The notes under the pieces are model-generated. The model saw nothing but the letters and a program-made list of their open reading frames with translations. It was not told the origin of the DNA and made no database searches. Below, in pieces: positions 22,580-31,524 of a stretch of DNA of 64,000 bases. Position 1 is the stretch's first letter. Every line of letters starts with the position of its first letter. Origin of the DNA: Leptotrichia massiliensis (GTDB lineage: Bacteria; Fusobacteriota; Fusobacteriia; Fusobacteriales; Leptotrichiaceae); NCBI RefSeq assembly GCF_900104625.1, contig NZ_FNVZ01000005.1:1605485-1669484 (forward strand), read 5' to 3'. The position numbers and the translations under genes are program-made.

Positions 22580-23632
22580 TTATTTATATAAATAGTAAAT
22601 TATTGCTGCAGCTACAATTATTGCTGCTATCACAGCAAATGCTATCTTAATTGCAGATTTCGGATATTCTCCCACCATTATTCCACTTTCTCCATTTATA
22701 AGAACTTGATAGGATTTTCCATTAAAAGAATAAGACATTGAATACACAGGCAATAATAAAAGTCTATAATATTCATTGCTCCAATAAACATCAAATCTTA
22801 TATTCCTTACCCTGTCATATCTTCTTAAAACATCCGAACTGATAGTATTATAAATTCTATTTTCCATTATTTGCTTAGATTCTTCATATCCTTGCCTCAT
22901 AGGAACCTTAAAAATTTCAGAATTATAACCTGACAAATACCCGGAAGTAAAATCTATTGTATCATCCACATTAAATCCGCCTAGACTTTTTAGAAGACTG
23001 TCCTTTAATGTTCTAGAGGCCCGCATTATTACATTTTCAAATTCATTTTGAACATTTCCTCTTACAAAATACCAGTCTGTAACTATCCTAGTCTTTATTT
23101 TCCCATCTTCTTCATAAGTTTCTGTTCTATCGATTCCTCCTTCAGCAGTATACTCACTATCCGCATCAGTATCAAAAGACCAATATGGAAGATATATCCC
23201 TGTAACTTTCCCACTTTGATACAAAGTTTTCAGAACATTTGGAGCAAACCATCTTTTTTTTATCCATTCTGAAAAAAGCTGACCAACTTCTTTTTTATCA
23301 ATCAAAAAAGGCTTCATTCCATCAGGTTCCAGCACAGATACCGCCTTTTCACTAAGCACAATATTTGAATCGCAGTAAGGACATGTTTGGGAAGTTTCAA
23401 AAGCATCCATTTCAATTGTAGCTCCGCAAGAACTACACTCCACAATTGTCTTTCCTTCACTTATTTGATTTTTTATTCTATTTTCATAATTATTTATACC
23501 ATGTCTTTTGTTTGTAAAATTTTTTAGCAATTCTTCTTCTGTTCCACAATTTTCACATTTCAAATTCCCAGATTTTGGATCAAACCGCATCATTCCGCCA
23601 CAATTTTTACATCTGAAATCATCACTTTTCAT
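22580..23632 (-). CDS. Zinc-ribbon membrane protein (YdjG-like)
   Basis: This is a 350-residue protein starting at ATG 23632 (MKSDDF) with AAGGAAGTGG upstream; the longer frame from 23689 is not supported. Paired CxxC knuckles (CKNCGG, CENCG, CSSCG, CPYC) in the first 75 residues form two zinc ribbons. A conserved domain follows with FLIDKKEVGQLFSEWIKKRWFAPN and GIYLPYWSFD, and the C-terminus has one TM helix (IAFAVIAAIIVAAAIIYYLY). This matches Bacillus YdjG, a partner of PspA-like YdjF and SPFH protein YdjI, in the same operon order here. The role is membrane-stress response by analogy. Confidence 0.85.
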   Translation of the reverse strand: MKSDDFRCKNCGGMMRFDPKSGNLKCENCGTEEELLKNFTNKRHGINNYENRIKNQISEGKTIVECSSCGATIEMDAFETSQTCPYCDSNIVLSEKAVSVLEPDGMKPFLIDKKEVGQLFSEWIKKRWFAPNVLKTLYQSGKVTGIYLPYWSFDTDADSEYTAEGGIDRTETYEEDGKIKTRIVTDWYFVRGNVQNEFENVIMRASRTLKDSLLKSLGGFNVDDTIDFTSGYLSGYNSEIFKVPMRQGYEESKQIMENRIYNTISSDVLRRYDRVRNIRFDVYWSNEYYRLLLLPVYSMSYSFNGKSYQVLINGESGIMVGEYPKSAIKIAFAVIAAIIVAAAIIYYLYK

Positions 23633-23966
23633 ATTAACCACTTCCTTATTTAAATAACACCATTTTTTATTTAAATTTTTCCTAAACAATATAAAAAATT
23701 ATTTTTTCATTACTTTACATTATACCATAAAAAAATGTAAAAAGTCGTAATAAATAAGACTTAAAAACAAATTATCACTAAATATTTTATTTAGGTAAAC
23801 AATTACAATTTTTAGGAAATAACTCAAAAATTGCATTATATTTACCTATTTTGTATGGTACACTTCTATTGAAAGGTAAGCAATATAATTTATGTTAATT
23901 AAAAATACATTATATATCTATCTAAAATTAGACTTATTAAATGTTTATTTCAAGGAGGAGTTTATC

Positions 23967-24218
23967 ATGAAAAAATTTAAATTTTTAGCTATATTTTTAT
24001 TTTCTGCAGTTATTGGATTAGCAGGTATATCTAAATCATCCACGAGTTCTTCTGATGTAATTAAGAGCCCTGATTCAAAAAATGCAATGTATATACCTAA
24101 TGGTAATGGATTTACTAAATACATGTCAACTTTAGGATTGTCACAAGATATACTTAATGATATCAAATCTATACTAAATAACATAAAAGGTCAAACAATA
24201 TATGTAAGAGATTACTAA
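23967..24218 (+). CDS. Small secreted protein of unknown function
   Basis: This 83-residue product starts at ATG 23967 with AAGGAGGAG ten bases upstream; the longer frame from 23892 has no site. A signal peptide (MKKFKFLAIFLFSAVIGLAG) is followed by a Ser-rich stretch and a short helical C-terminus ending IYVRDY. I do not recognise the family. The stop codon overlaps the ATG of a second small frame (TAATG at 24216-24220). The two frames may be coupled genes or one ancestral gene split by a frameshift. The spacer upstream (23633-23966) shows no other gene. Confidence 0.65.
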   Translation: MKKFKFLAIFLFSAVIGLAGISKSSTSSSDVIKSPDSKNAMYIPNGNGFTKYMSTLGLSQDILNDIKSILNNIKGQTIYVRDY

Positions 24219-24331
24219 TGTACCAAAGACTAAAAAGCTTAGGGGCAAGTGATATAACTAATTCATCTGATGAAATAGTCAAAACTGCAAAAGCTAAGTA
24301 CGGTTATAACATATATATAGTTAGATTTTAG
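24218..24331 (+). CDS. Overlapping 37-residue frame, possibly the split C-terminus of the preceding gene
   Basis: The ATG overlaps the previous stop by one base (TAATG), a common arrangement for translational coupling. The product (MYQRLKSLGASDITNSS...YNIYIVRF) has no signal peptide of its own and ends with a strand like IYIVRF, similar to IYVRDY at the end of the upstream frame. A +1 shift would join the two into one protein of about 120 residues. I cannot tell a coupled gene from a frameshifted remnant. Confidence 0.4.
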   Translation: MYQRLKSLGASDITNSSDEIVKTAKAKYGYNIYIVRF

Positions 24332-24430
24332 TTATAAGTTGTAATTATTATTTTAGTATTTTAACATAACATTTAATAGTTTATAATTTTAGTAATTTAA
24401 TTCTACTTAACCAATAACTTTAATTAAATT

Positions 24431-24485
24431 AAACTGTTTCATTAATTTAGATCTGTAAAGTTTATGAAACAGTTTTTTATTTTTT
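24431..24485 (+). terminator. Intrinsic terminator downstream of the small secreted protein
   Basis: AACTGTTTCAT pairs with ATGAAACAGTT and is followed by TTTTATTTTTTA. It also lies ahead of the convergent queA stop. Confidence 0.75.
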
Positions 24486-24500
24486 ATCAGAATTAATATT

Positions 24501-25523
24501 TTAATAAATAAACATCGAATCTCCAAAACTATAAAATCTATACTTTTCTTCAATAGCTTTCTTATAAGCCTCAAAAACAAACTCCTTACCACCAAATGAT
24601 GAAATTAACATAATTAAAGTAGATTTTGGCAAATGGAAATTTGTAATTATTGCATCAACAATTTTAAAATTATAATCTCCATAAATAAAAATATTTGTAT
24701 CCCCTTCTGAAGCTATGAGCTTTCCATTGTCATCGACTGAAGATTCCAATGTTCTTACTGAGGTCGTTCCTACCGCAATTACACGATTCCCTTTTTCTTT
24801 AGCTTTGTTAATAATTTTAACAGTTTCTTCAGGAATTCGGTACTTTTCGCTGTGCATTTTATGATCCAGAACGTTTTCCACCTGTACTGGACGAAATGTT
24901 CCAAGCCCCACATCCAAAAATACTTCTGTTATAATAACTCCTTTTTCACGGATTTTACCTAAAAGTTCATTTGTAAAATGAAGACCTGCAGTCGGTGCGG
25001 CTACTGATTCCCCCTCTTTAGCATAAACAGTCTGATATCTATCCTTATCCTCCAGTTTTTCCACAATATACGGTGGAAGCGGCATTTCTCCCAATTTATC
25101 CAAAATTTCCTCAAATCTTCCTTCAAAATTAAATTTTATAATTCTGTTCCCATCTTCCTTTATTTCTAGAAGTTCCGCCTCTAATACTCCCTCCAGAAAT
25201 ATAAGTTTTTGTCCAATTTTTAATTTTTTAGCAGGTTTTAGCAAAACTTCCCACGTATATAAGTCATATCTTTTTAAAAGAAAACATTCCAGCACAACCC
25301 CATTTTCCTTATGCCCAAACAATCTTGCGGGAATAACTTTCGTACGGTTAATTACTAAAACATCATCTTTTTTTAAATAATCGATAATATTATAAAATTT
25401 TTTATATTCTAATGTTTTTTCTTTTTTATTTAATACTAATAATTTTGAATGATCTCTCGGATTTACAGCATGTTGTGCTATCAGTTCCTCAGGCAGTTCA
25501 AAATCAAAATCTGAAATTTTCAT
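24501..25523 (-). CDS. queA: S-adenosylmethionine:tRNA ribosyltransferase-isomerase
   Basis: QueA transfers and rearranges the ribosyl part of SAM onto 7-aminomethyl-deazaguanine at tRNA position 34, making epoxyqueuosine. The 340-residue protein has the N-terminal signature SDFDFELPEELIAQHAVNPRDHSKLL, the central EGESVAAPTAGLHFTNELL (about residues 167-185), VGLGTFRPV, and the late VGTTSVRTLES and IITNFHLPKSTLIMLISSFGG. All are in family order and length is normal. The ribosome site is AGGAG. No tgt or queG is next to it. Confidence 0.98.
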   Translation of the reverse strand: MKISDFDFELPEELIAQHAVNPRDHSKLLVLNKKEKTLEYKKFYNIIDYLKKDDVLVINRTKVIPARLFGHKENGVVLECFLLKRYDLYTWEVLLKPAKKLKIGQKLIFLEGVLEAELLEIKEDGNRIIKFNFEGRFEEILDKLGEMPLPPYIVEKLEDKDRYQTVYAKEGESVAAPTAGLHFTNELLGKIREKGVIITEVFLDVGLGTFRPVQVENVLDHKMHSEKYRIPEETVKIINKAKEKGNRVIAVGTTSVRTLESSVDDNGKLIASEGDTNIFIYGDYNFKIVDAIITNFHLPKSTLIMLISSFGGKEFVFEAYKKAIEEKYRFYSFGDSMFIY

Positions 25524-25582
25524 TTAATTTATTTCTCCTATTTCTGTATTTTCTTTTTTTTATTTTTTTATTTCAAAGGAAA

Positions 25583-25604
25583 CAGGGAATTTAATAATTC
25601 CCTG
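25583..25604 (-). terminator. Hairpin after the lysozyme-like gene
   Basis: CAGGGAATT pairs perfectly with AATTCCCTG around four bases, 18 bases past the stop at 25622. The following T run is short (TTTCC), so termination may be partial or the hairpin may protect the mRNA 3' end. Confidence 0.5.
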
Positions 25605-25621
25605 CCATAATTATTATTCAA

Positions 25622-26707
25622 TTAATATGCTCTTCCAATTTCAAAAGTTTTGTATGTGTCTACTCTATTATACCATCCTTGTAGCCATCTTCTCTCATTT
25701 CTTGGAGCATTTCTCACACGTCTTGCCAACACATCCTTGGCAGAGTTGCTAAATTCTACTAATGCACTTTGTCCTACTGCTGTTCCTTTCATATTTTCAA
25801 GCACTTGTCTTAATCCCCAAGCTATATTATTGTATGCAGAAACACCTTTCAATCCTTCACCTTTAAAGTTTACGTAGTCAATCAACGCATAAAGTCCATT
25901 AGGAGTATTTACCATTCTTTCAAACTGATTTCTTAAATTTTCCTTGTTTGAAGACGCTTCAATCATTTTATCAAGTGAACCTTTTAACCTGTCATAAATA
26001 AACATTACTTGAATATCTCTTGTATTATCAAAAAATGCAATTAATTCTTGAATATCCTTATCACCATTAGCTTTTTTAGCCATTAATTCCGATTTACTGC
26101 TCCAAGGCGAATATCTAAATTCCGAAAGTAATTTTGGCAATGTAATACCTTGCTGTTTATAATAAGCAACCATATCAGGCAAGCTATCTCCAAAACCTTT
26201 TCTTCCGCCACTTGCTTTAAACCAAGTAAAATGTCCTATTCCAAGTGATGGAAAATTTTCTCCATCATTCCAGTCAACTAAATTATTTCTAATCCCGCCT
26301 GTTTCATTTTGGAAAATTTTTTCAGCTACAGCTAATAATTGCTCTTTTGATAATTTTACATCAGGCGTACCTTGCTGAGTTTTCCTATTTGCTGTATAAG
26401 TAGTATCTACATTTGGACGTTCATAACTTCCACTATCACGCATATTTCTTAAACTTGTATTTACATTTAAGTCAATGCTCTTATTGTTATATTGGTCCTT
26501 AATTAATTTTTCCAATTGAGAATTGCTAACATTTGTTCTTGTTGAAGCTACTAATTTTGGTTCAGGTTTTGGCGTATTTACAGTTTCAATTTTTTCTGAT
26601 GCTGAAACCACATCCTTTATATTCTCACTTCCAAATGATATTATTGAGTATGTTAAGCCTAATAACAATGCTCCTGTCTTTTTAAAAATTCTCCTATCAC
26701 TAATCAT
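25622..26707 (-). CDS. Secreted protein with lysozyme-like NExG...SLGIGHF signature
   Basis: The 361-residue product has an N-terminal export signal (KKTGALLLGLTYSIISFG), a disordered Ser/Thr/Asn-rich stretch to about residue 115, and a folded C-terminal domain. The domain begins AEKIFQNETGGIRNNLVDWNDGENFPSLGIGHFTWF; the Glu followed by an SLGIGHF strand resembles the catalytic hairpin of lysozyme-type muramidases, but I cannot name the family with certainty. The C-terminal part is helical and ends RRWLQGWYNRVDTYKTFEIGRAY. The start ATG has GGAG. A peptidoglycan-acting role is inference. Confidence 0.7.
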   Translation of the reverse strand: MISDRRIFKKTGALLLGLTYSIISFGSENIKDVVSASEKIETVNTPKPEPKLVASTRTNVSNSQLEKLIKDQYNNKSIDLNVNTSLRNMRDSGSYERPNVDTTYTANRKTQQGTPDVKLSKEQLLAVAEKIFQNETGGIRNNLVDWNDGENFPSLGIGHFTWFKASGGRKGFGDSLPDMVAYYKQQGITLPKLLSEFRYSPWSSKSELMAKKANGDKDIQELIAFFDNTRDIQVMFIYDRLKGSLDKMIEASSNKENLRNQFERMVNTPNGLYALIDYVNFKGEGLKGVSAYNNIAWGLRQVLENMKGTAVGQSALVEFSNSAKDVLARRVRNAPRNERRWLQGWYNRVDTYKTFEIGRAY

Positions 26708-26828
26708 TAATTCATCTCCATTCTTTTTGATTAAATATTTTCTGATGTTTTAAGTTCCTTTTATAAAAATTTTATGGTAAAATAAAAATCTGAAATTATT
26801 TAATCCTTTTGTTAATTCTTAATTTTAT

Positions 26829-27965
26829 TTATAATTTCTGCCCCACAACAACTCTATCCAGTCCAGCTAAATCCTTTATAACTTCTACATTTTTAAAGCC
26901 TGAGCTTGTCATAATTTCAGCAACATTTTTCCCCTGCTTATAGCCAATTTCAAATAGCAAATACCCTAAATCAGCCAAATAATCAAGTGCTTTCTGACAA
27001 ATCTCATAATAAAAATATAATCCATCATTTTCTGCAAAAAGTGCTTCACTTGGCTCATGCAATAAAGTGTCATCTGACATAATACCAGCTTCATTAAGGG
27101 AAATATACGGTGGATTTGACACTATCATATCAAACTGCTTAAATTCAACATTTTCAAATAAATTTGATTTTAAAAATTTTATATTTGAAACTTTTAGAAG
27201 TTCCTTGTTTTTTTCAGCAGTTTCAAGTGCCTTTTCGGAAATATCCACACCTAATACATAGGAATCCTTTATTTCCAATGCGGCTGTTATTCCTATTATA
27301 CCACTTCCAACGCCAATATCAAGTATTTTTGGATGAATTTTTAAATTTTTTTCTAAATTTTTATTTTTTTGAATGTTATTTTTTAAAATTTGAATTATTT
27401 TTTCAACCAAAATTTCAGTATCCTGACGTGGAATTAAAACTCCCTTGTCAACGTAAAATTTTCTTCCATAAAATTCCTGTTCATTTAACAAATATTGAAC
27501 TGGAAATTTTTCACGTCCTATTTTTTGAATAAAATATCTGATTTTTTCGATTTTTTCATCTTCAATTTCATCTCTATATTTTGTAAAAAGCATCATTCTA
27601 TCGACATTCAAGACATGTGAAAATATAATTTCAGCAATTAGCTTACTTTCATCAATACTATTCTTTTCAAGATATAAAATACTTTTATCAAGCAATAATT
27701 TTAACTGCTTTTCAGATTTTTCCATATTTTCAAAATCATTATTGTCAGATATTTTTTTATCATTATTTATAACATCGTTTAGTTTTTCTCTAATTTTTTT
27801 TAACTCGTCTTCTGATAATATACGCTCAAATTCAGCATAAAGCATTATTCTTTCCATTTCCATCACTTCTGAAATTATACTTTCTGCTGTCAACCTAGCA
27901 TTTTTTATATTTTTTTTTTCCAAATAATTAACCGATTTATTCAAAATATCCAGCAAATTATTCAT
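26829..27965 (-). CDS. prmC: Release factor glutamine methyltransferase with duplicated N-terminal domain
   Basis: PrmC methylates the Gln of the GGQ motif in release factors. The SAM-binding motif [13 protein letters not shown] (about 215) and catalytic NPPYIS (about 285-290) are intact, as is the substrate-contact segment [11 protein letters not shown]. The protein is 378 residues, about 100 more than usual, because the N-terminal helical bundle occurs twice: residues 1-66 ([17 protein letters not shown]...) and about 87-150 ([17 protein letters not shown]...). The start ATG 27965 has GGAAG; a TTG at 27977 is too close to a site. It overlaps the end of prfA by about 8 bases, the classic prfA-prmC operon. 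Confidence 0.95.
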   Translation of the reverse strand: MNNLLDILNKSVNYLEKKNIKNARLTAESIISEVMEMERIMLYAEFERILSEDELKKIREKLNDVINNDKKISDNNDFENMEKSEKQLKLLLDKSILYLEKNSIDESKLIAEIIFSHVLNVDRMMLFTKYRDEIEDEKIEKIRYFIQKIGREKFPVQYLLNEQEFYGRKFYVDKGVLIPRQDTEILVEKIIQILKNNIQKNKNLEKNLKIHPKILDIGVGSGIIGITAALEIKDSYVLGVDISEKALETAEKNKELLKVSNIKFLKSNLFENVEFKQFDMIVSNPPYISLNEAGIMSDDTLLHEPSEALFAENDGLYFYYEICQKALDYLADLGYLLFEIGYKQGKNVAEIMTSSGFKNVEVIKDLAGLDRVVVGQKL

Positions 27966-29040
27966 TGCTACTTCCAACCTCTTTTAATAATTCTGCCTGT
28001 TCATAAGCGATTAATGCATCTATCATTTCATCTAAATCCCCATCTAGAACACCATCTAATCTATGAAGAGTCAACTTAATTCTATGATCGGTAACTCTTC
28101 CTTGAGGAAAATTATATGTTCTTATTTTTTCAGATCTATCTCCACTTCCAACTTGCGAACGTCTTTCGTTTTCAACTGCACTTCTTTGTTTTTCGTATTC
28201 CATTTCATATAGCTTAGAAGCCAGTACTTTCATTGCAGCCTCTCTATTTTTTATTTGTGAACGTCCATCTTGCGAAGTTACCACAAGTCCAGTTGGCAAG
28301 TGAGTAATTCTTACGGCAGAATCAGTAGTATTTACGTGCTGACCACCCGCTCCGCTTGATCTGTATGTATCAATCTTTAAATCACTTGGATTAATTTCAA
28401 CTTCACTTACATCATCTATTTCAGGCAATACCGCAACTGTAATTGTAGATGTGTGAACTCTTCCAGAAGATTCAGTAGCCGGAACTCTTTGTACACGGTG
28501 AACTCCACTTTCAAATTTTAATCTTGAATAAGCTCCATTACCTTTAATCAGGAATGTTACTTCCTTCAGTCCGCCAACACCAATTTCACTTTTGTCAATG
28601 ATTTCAGTTTTCCAACGGTTTCTTTCTGCATATCTTGTAAACATTCTGAAAATATCAGCTGCAAACAATGCCGCTTCATCTCCACCCGCTCCAGCACGGA
28701 TTTCCATAATAACGTTTTTATCATCATTAGGATCTTTGGGAAGTAAAAGGATCTTTAATTCTTCTTCAAGCTGTGGAATTTCTTCTTCGATTGAATGAAT
28801 TTCTTCAAGCATCATTTCCTTCATTTCTGAATCTTTTTCAGCTTTTAAATCTTCCTTCAAGCTTTCCATTTCTTCTTTACGATTTTTGTAATATGTATAT
28901 TTTTGAACAACTTCATCAATACTGTTTAAAGCCTTATTGTACTCCATAATTTTCTTTGGATCTGAAACAACTTCGGGATCCATAAGCATTTCTGTAAGTT
29001 CCTTATGCTTTAAAACAACATCGTCTAATTTTTGAAACAT
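27958..29040 (-). CDS. prfA: Peptide chain release factor 1
   Basis: RF1 releases the finished peptide at UAA and UAG. The 360-residue protein has the helical N-terminal domain ([15 protein letters not shown]), the GGQ catalytic loop in [17 protein letters not shown] (about residues 225-241), and upstream the codon-recognition domain including the P-x-T loop ([19 protein letters not shown], 'PAT' about 185-187), which marks RF1 rather than RF2. No internal frameshift site is needed for RF1. AGGAG lies well upstream of the ATG. It is followed by overlapping prmC. Confidence 0.98.
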   Translation of the reverse strand: MFQKLDDVVLKHKELTEMLMDPEVVSDPKKIMEYNKALNSIDEVVQKYTYYKNRKEEMESLKEDLKAEKDSEMKEMMLEEIHSIEEEIPQLEEELKILLLPKDPNDDKNVIMEIRAGAGGDEAALFAADIFRMFTRYAERNRWKTEIIDKSEIGVGGLKEVTFLIKGNGAYSRLKFESGVHRVQRVPATESSGRVHTSTITVAVLPEIDDVSEVEINPSDLKIDTYRSSGAGGQHVNTTDSAVRITHLPTGLVVTSQDGRSQIKNREAAMKVLASKLYEMEYEKQRSAVENERRSQVGSGDRSEKIRTYNFPQGRVTDHRIKLTLHRLDGVLDGDLDEMIDALIAYEQAELLKEVGSSNE

Positions 29041-29384
29041 AATTTATTTTTCAACTCCTAAATTTTTAAATAATTTTTGAACTTTATTATATTGATTTTT
29101 TTTAATAAAGTAACTTTCAACACCAATTATTGTAGCATATTTTTAAACTTTTTTCAATTTTTTCTTGTACAAATTTCTATCAATTATTGTATGGTGTATT
29201 GTATAATCAAATGCAGTACTAATGTAAAATATACTGCTGAAAATACAACTAAAAAAATGAGACAAAAAAATTCTGTAATAATTAATTTAATCCTTGTTAA
29301 AAAAATTTAAATTTAATTTTTAATTATTTATATAAGGGCTTTTTATTCAGATTTTCAAAAACTGTTTATTATTAATGAATATTT

Positions 29385-29745
29385 TTTTATATTACTATGT
29401 TTTTTCTTTTTTATTTTCGTAGGATTGCTCATTGCCGCAAATCCTACAACCTATGGCTAGTCTATGACATTTTTCTGTGCTGACAAAAAACTCGCTATGC
29501 TCAGACAGTTTTGCCATCACAGAAAAATGCTCCGACAAATTAATTTATACTAGAATCTGTTTAAAAAATGAAAATTATGTTTTAAGTTCTTAAATTTAGA
29601 AAACATTAAATAAAAAAACCATTATTAATCATAGTATTTATAAATAAAATTATAAAAGTCCTTAAGATAAATAATTAATGATTAAAAGGCTTTAATTCCA
29701 TAAATTTTCTCATTTTTACTATTTAAATGGGAAATAGTATCAGAT
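29385..29745 (-). repeat. Double-hairpin repeat, second family, copy E
   Basis: This is an inverted copy of the element at 11226-11580. P3 is at 29419-29447 (stem GTAGGATT/AATCCTAC, loop GGCAATGA), P1 arms at 29468-29492 and 29507-29529 with loop containing TCTGAGCATAGCGAG, then TAGTATAAAT and, at the far end, a CCCATTTAAATAG-like box near 29720-29742. It fills most of the gene-free gap 29041-29778 upstream of prfA; nothing else is recognised there. Confidence 0.8.
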
Positions 29746-29778
29746 AGAATAGAAATACAATATTTATCCAAAAGAAAA

Positions 29779-29824
29779 AAGGGCAAGAAAGCCTTCTCCT
29801 GTATGGAAAGTCCCTGCCCTTTAT
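29779..29824 (-). terminator. Terminator after the decayed lipoprotein gene
   Basis: On the minus strand AAAGGGCA pairs with TGCCCTTT around a 29-base loop that can itself fold, followed by TTTTCTTTT. Its presence 70 bases past the pseudogene marks the original 3' end. Confidence 0.65.
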
Positions 29825-29892
29825 ATCTGTTTCATTCCTTTTTATCAGTCATTATCCATTCTAATATTGTTTCAATATCTACACTTCATACA

Positions 29893-30071
29893 TTAATATA
29901 TCCTATTTCCGTATTTGTCCTTGCAATAATAAATTTCATCATCCCCTTCATAACACTTTACACATCTTTCAGCTGCTATTCGACCTGCATTTTCTAAATG
30001 GCTATATCTTCTGCAGTGCATCCTATAACTGCCACAGCAATAATAGCCATCAATAAGATTTTCTTAAATAT
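29893..30071 (-). pseudogene. Frameshifted micro-lipoprotein (CY...C-x-D family)
   Basis: In one frame the minus strand reads FKKILLMAIIAVAVIGC (lipobox VIGC), then TAEDIAI and a stop. One frame over it continues LENAGRIAAERCVKCYEGDD, then EIYYCKDKYGNRIY and stop. The two parts align with the intact lipoproteins at 9401-9571 and 38278-38451 (A.RxxAEx.xxCY...C.D). A single-base deletion at the join and loss of the start codon (ATA where ATG is expected at 30071) make it a pseudogene. Confidence 0.65.
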
Positions 30072-30167
30072 TGCATATCATCTTCTTTTTATCAATTAAA
30101 ATATTAAGTTTTATTCTTTAAGTTAGAAAAATTTGTAATAAATTCGTTATTTAAAACAGATTTAGTG

Positions 30168-31007
30168 TTAATTATACAAAATCCCAAATTGCAACATTAC
30201 AAACAATATGATAAATGCAACTGAAAATCCAAGCAGTCCACCCGCAAGAACTTCTTTTATGCTATGAATTCCAGATTTAACACGGCTCTGTGCTACCAGC
30301 CCTGCCATAAAAAAACCTAAAATTAATATTCTTATGTCAGATGTCATAAAAAGCAATATTCCAAAAGCTGCAAAAGCTATGGCGCTATGTCCGCTCGGCA
30401 TACCTCCTTCAAGAGGTGTCCCTTTTTGAAAAAAGGATTTTAGAACGATTACTAAAATTCCAACCAGAAGTAATATTAAAAGTGTAATATTACCCTTTCT
30501 TCCAGCTATAATATGCAATTTATTCGTACCATCAAAAATATCTAGCAATTTATCATAAAACAGCAAATATCCAACACAAACTGCATTTATTGCCGCAACT
30601 AATACTGCTCCAGCCGCCACATCCTTAGCCAATTTTGCAAGTGGATGCCGTTCAGGAGAAATCAAATCCACAAGTGCTTCAACGGCTGTATTTATAAGTT
30701 CCGTAATTATTACAAAACATACAGACAGGGAAATTACAAGAATCTCCACTTTGCTCGCATTTATCAAAATTGCCAAAATCACGATAACAATTGCCGCAAG
30801 TATATGTACTTTCATATGCTTTTCATTCCGTAATGCTGAAATCATACCATCAATTGCAAAATTAAAGCTATCCACAAGCCGTTTATCTCTTGCTCTTTCC
30901 TTTTTGATATCCCAATTGTATCTATCTTTTTTATGAAACAATGAAAATATTGACTTTTTATCTTTCTTAGTTTCTTTATCTCTATTTTCTTTATTTTTTT
31001 CTTCCAA
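30168..31007 (-). CDS. Diacylglycerol/undecaprenol kinase fused to PAP2 phosphatase
   Basis: This two-domain inner-membrane enzyme starts at TTG 31007, set by AAAGGAG seven bases upstream; an earlier GTG at 31025 overlaps the site. After about 45 charged residues, a DgkA-type domain (SFNFAIDGMISALRNEKHMKVH, then VIITELINTAVEALVDLISPERHPLAKLAKDVAAGAV) gives the Glu and Asp of the lipid-kinase active site. The C-terminal part is a PAP2 phosphatase with MPSGHSA and SRVKSGIHSIKEV. The fusion could recycle undecaprenol or phosphatidate in both directions. The last PAP2 acid is Glu where Asp is usual. It lies downstream of ybeY, a common order. Confidence 0.88.
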   Translation of the reverse strand: MEEKNKENRDKETKKDKKSIFSLFHKKDRYNWDIKKERARDKRLVDSFNFAIDGMISALRNEKHMKVHILAAIVIVILAILINASKVEILVISLSVCFVIITELINTAVEALVDLISPERHPLAKLAKDVAAGAVLVAAINAVCVGYLLFYDKLLDIFDGTNKLHIIAGRKGNITLLILLLVGILVIVLKSFFQKGTPLEGGMPSGHSAIAFAAFGILLFMTSDIRILILGFFMAGLVAQSRVKSGIHSIKEVLAGGLLGFSVAFIILFVMLQFGILYN

Positions 31008-31043
31008 TTTTCTACTCCTTTCCACTTTTAATTACAGGTAAAT

Positions 31044-31505
31044 TTATCTGCAATAATTAAATTTACTCAAAATTTCTTCTTCCCGTCTTCTCATAACAAC
31101 TTTGTCTTCCTCTTCAATGTGGTCATATCCAAGCAAATGTAACATCCCGTGACACAAAACATAATAAAATTCCCGCTCATCAGAATGTCCGTATTCACTA
31201 GATTGTTCTTTTACACGCTCGATTGAGATTACAATGTCGCCTAACATATTCATTGCTCCGAAGTTTTCAGTTTCATTATAAGCAAAAGAAATTACATCGG
31301 TTGGAGTGTCTTTTTGACGATATTCACGGTTTATTTCCTGAATTTGCGCATTTGTTGTAATTAATAATGACAAATAATATTCATTTTTGTCAAATTCTTC
31401 CTTGTATTCATCTGTTAAGATGTAACTGACAAATTCCTTTATTTTTTCATCATCAAAAAAATTTTCAATTTGGTCGATATTATAAGTTATATCAATGTTT
31501 AACAT
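31044..31505 (-). CDS. ybeY: Endoribonuclease YbeY (rRNA maturation)
   Basis: YbeY is a single-strand endoribonuclease needed for 16S rRNA 3' maturation and ribosome quality control. The zinc site HGMLHLLGYDH (H-x3-H-x5-H) is intact near residues 118-128. Typical early motifs INREYRQKDTPTDVISFAY (about 57-75) and LGDIVIS are present. From ATG 31505 it is 153 residues; GGAG lies six bases upstream, so the longer frame from 31517 is rejected. It is 20 bases after pgpH and followed by the DgkA-PAP2 fusion, as in the phoH-pgpH-ybeY-dgk operons of other bacteria. Confidence 0.96.
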   Translation of the reverse strand: MLNIDITYNIDQIENFFDDEKIKEFVSYILTDEYKEEFDKNEYYLSLLITTNAQIQEINREYRQKDTPTDVISFAYNETENFGAMNMLGDIVISIERVKEQSSEYGHSDEREFYYVLCHGMLHLLGYDHIEEEDKVVMRRREEEILSKFNYCR

Positions 31506-31524
31506 AGTTTTCTCCATTTTAGTT

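Noticed and set aside
29150..29240. Possible small RNA promoter and hairpin (TATAAT near 29197, GCAGTA/TACTGC)
   Set aside because: No -35 box at the right distance and no clear terminator; too weak to report as a feature.
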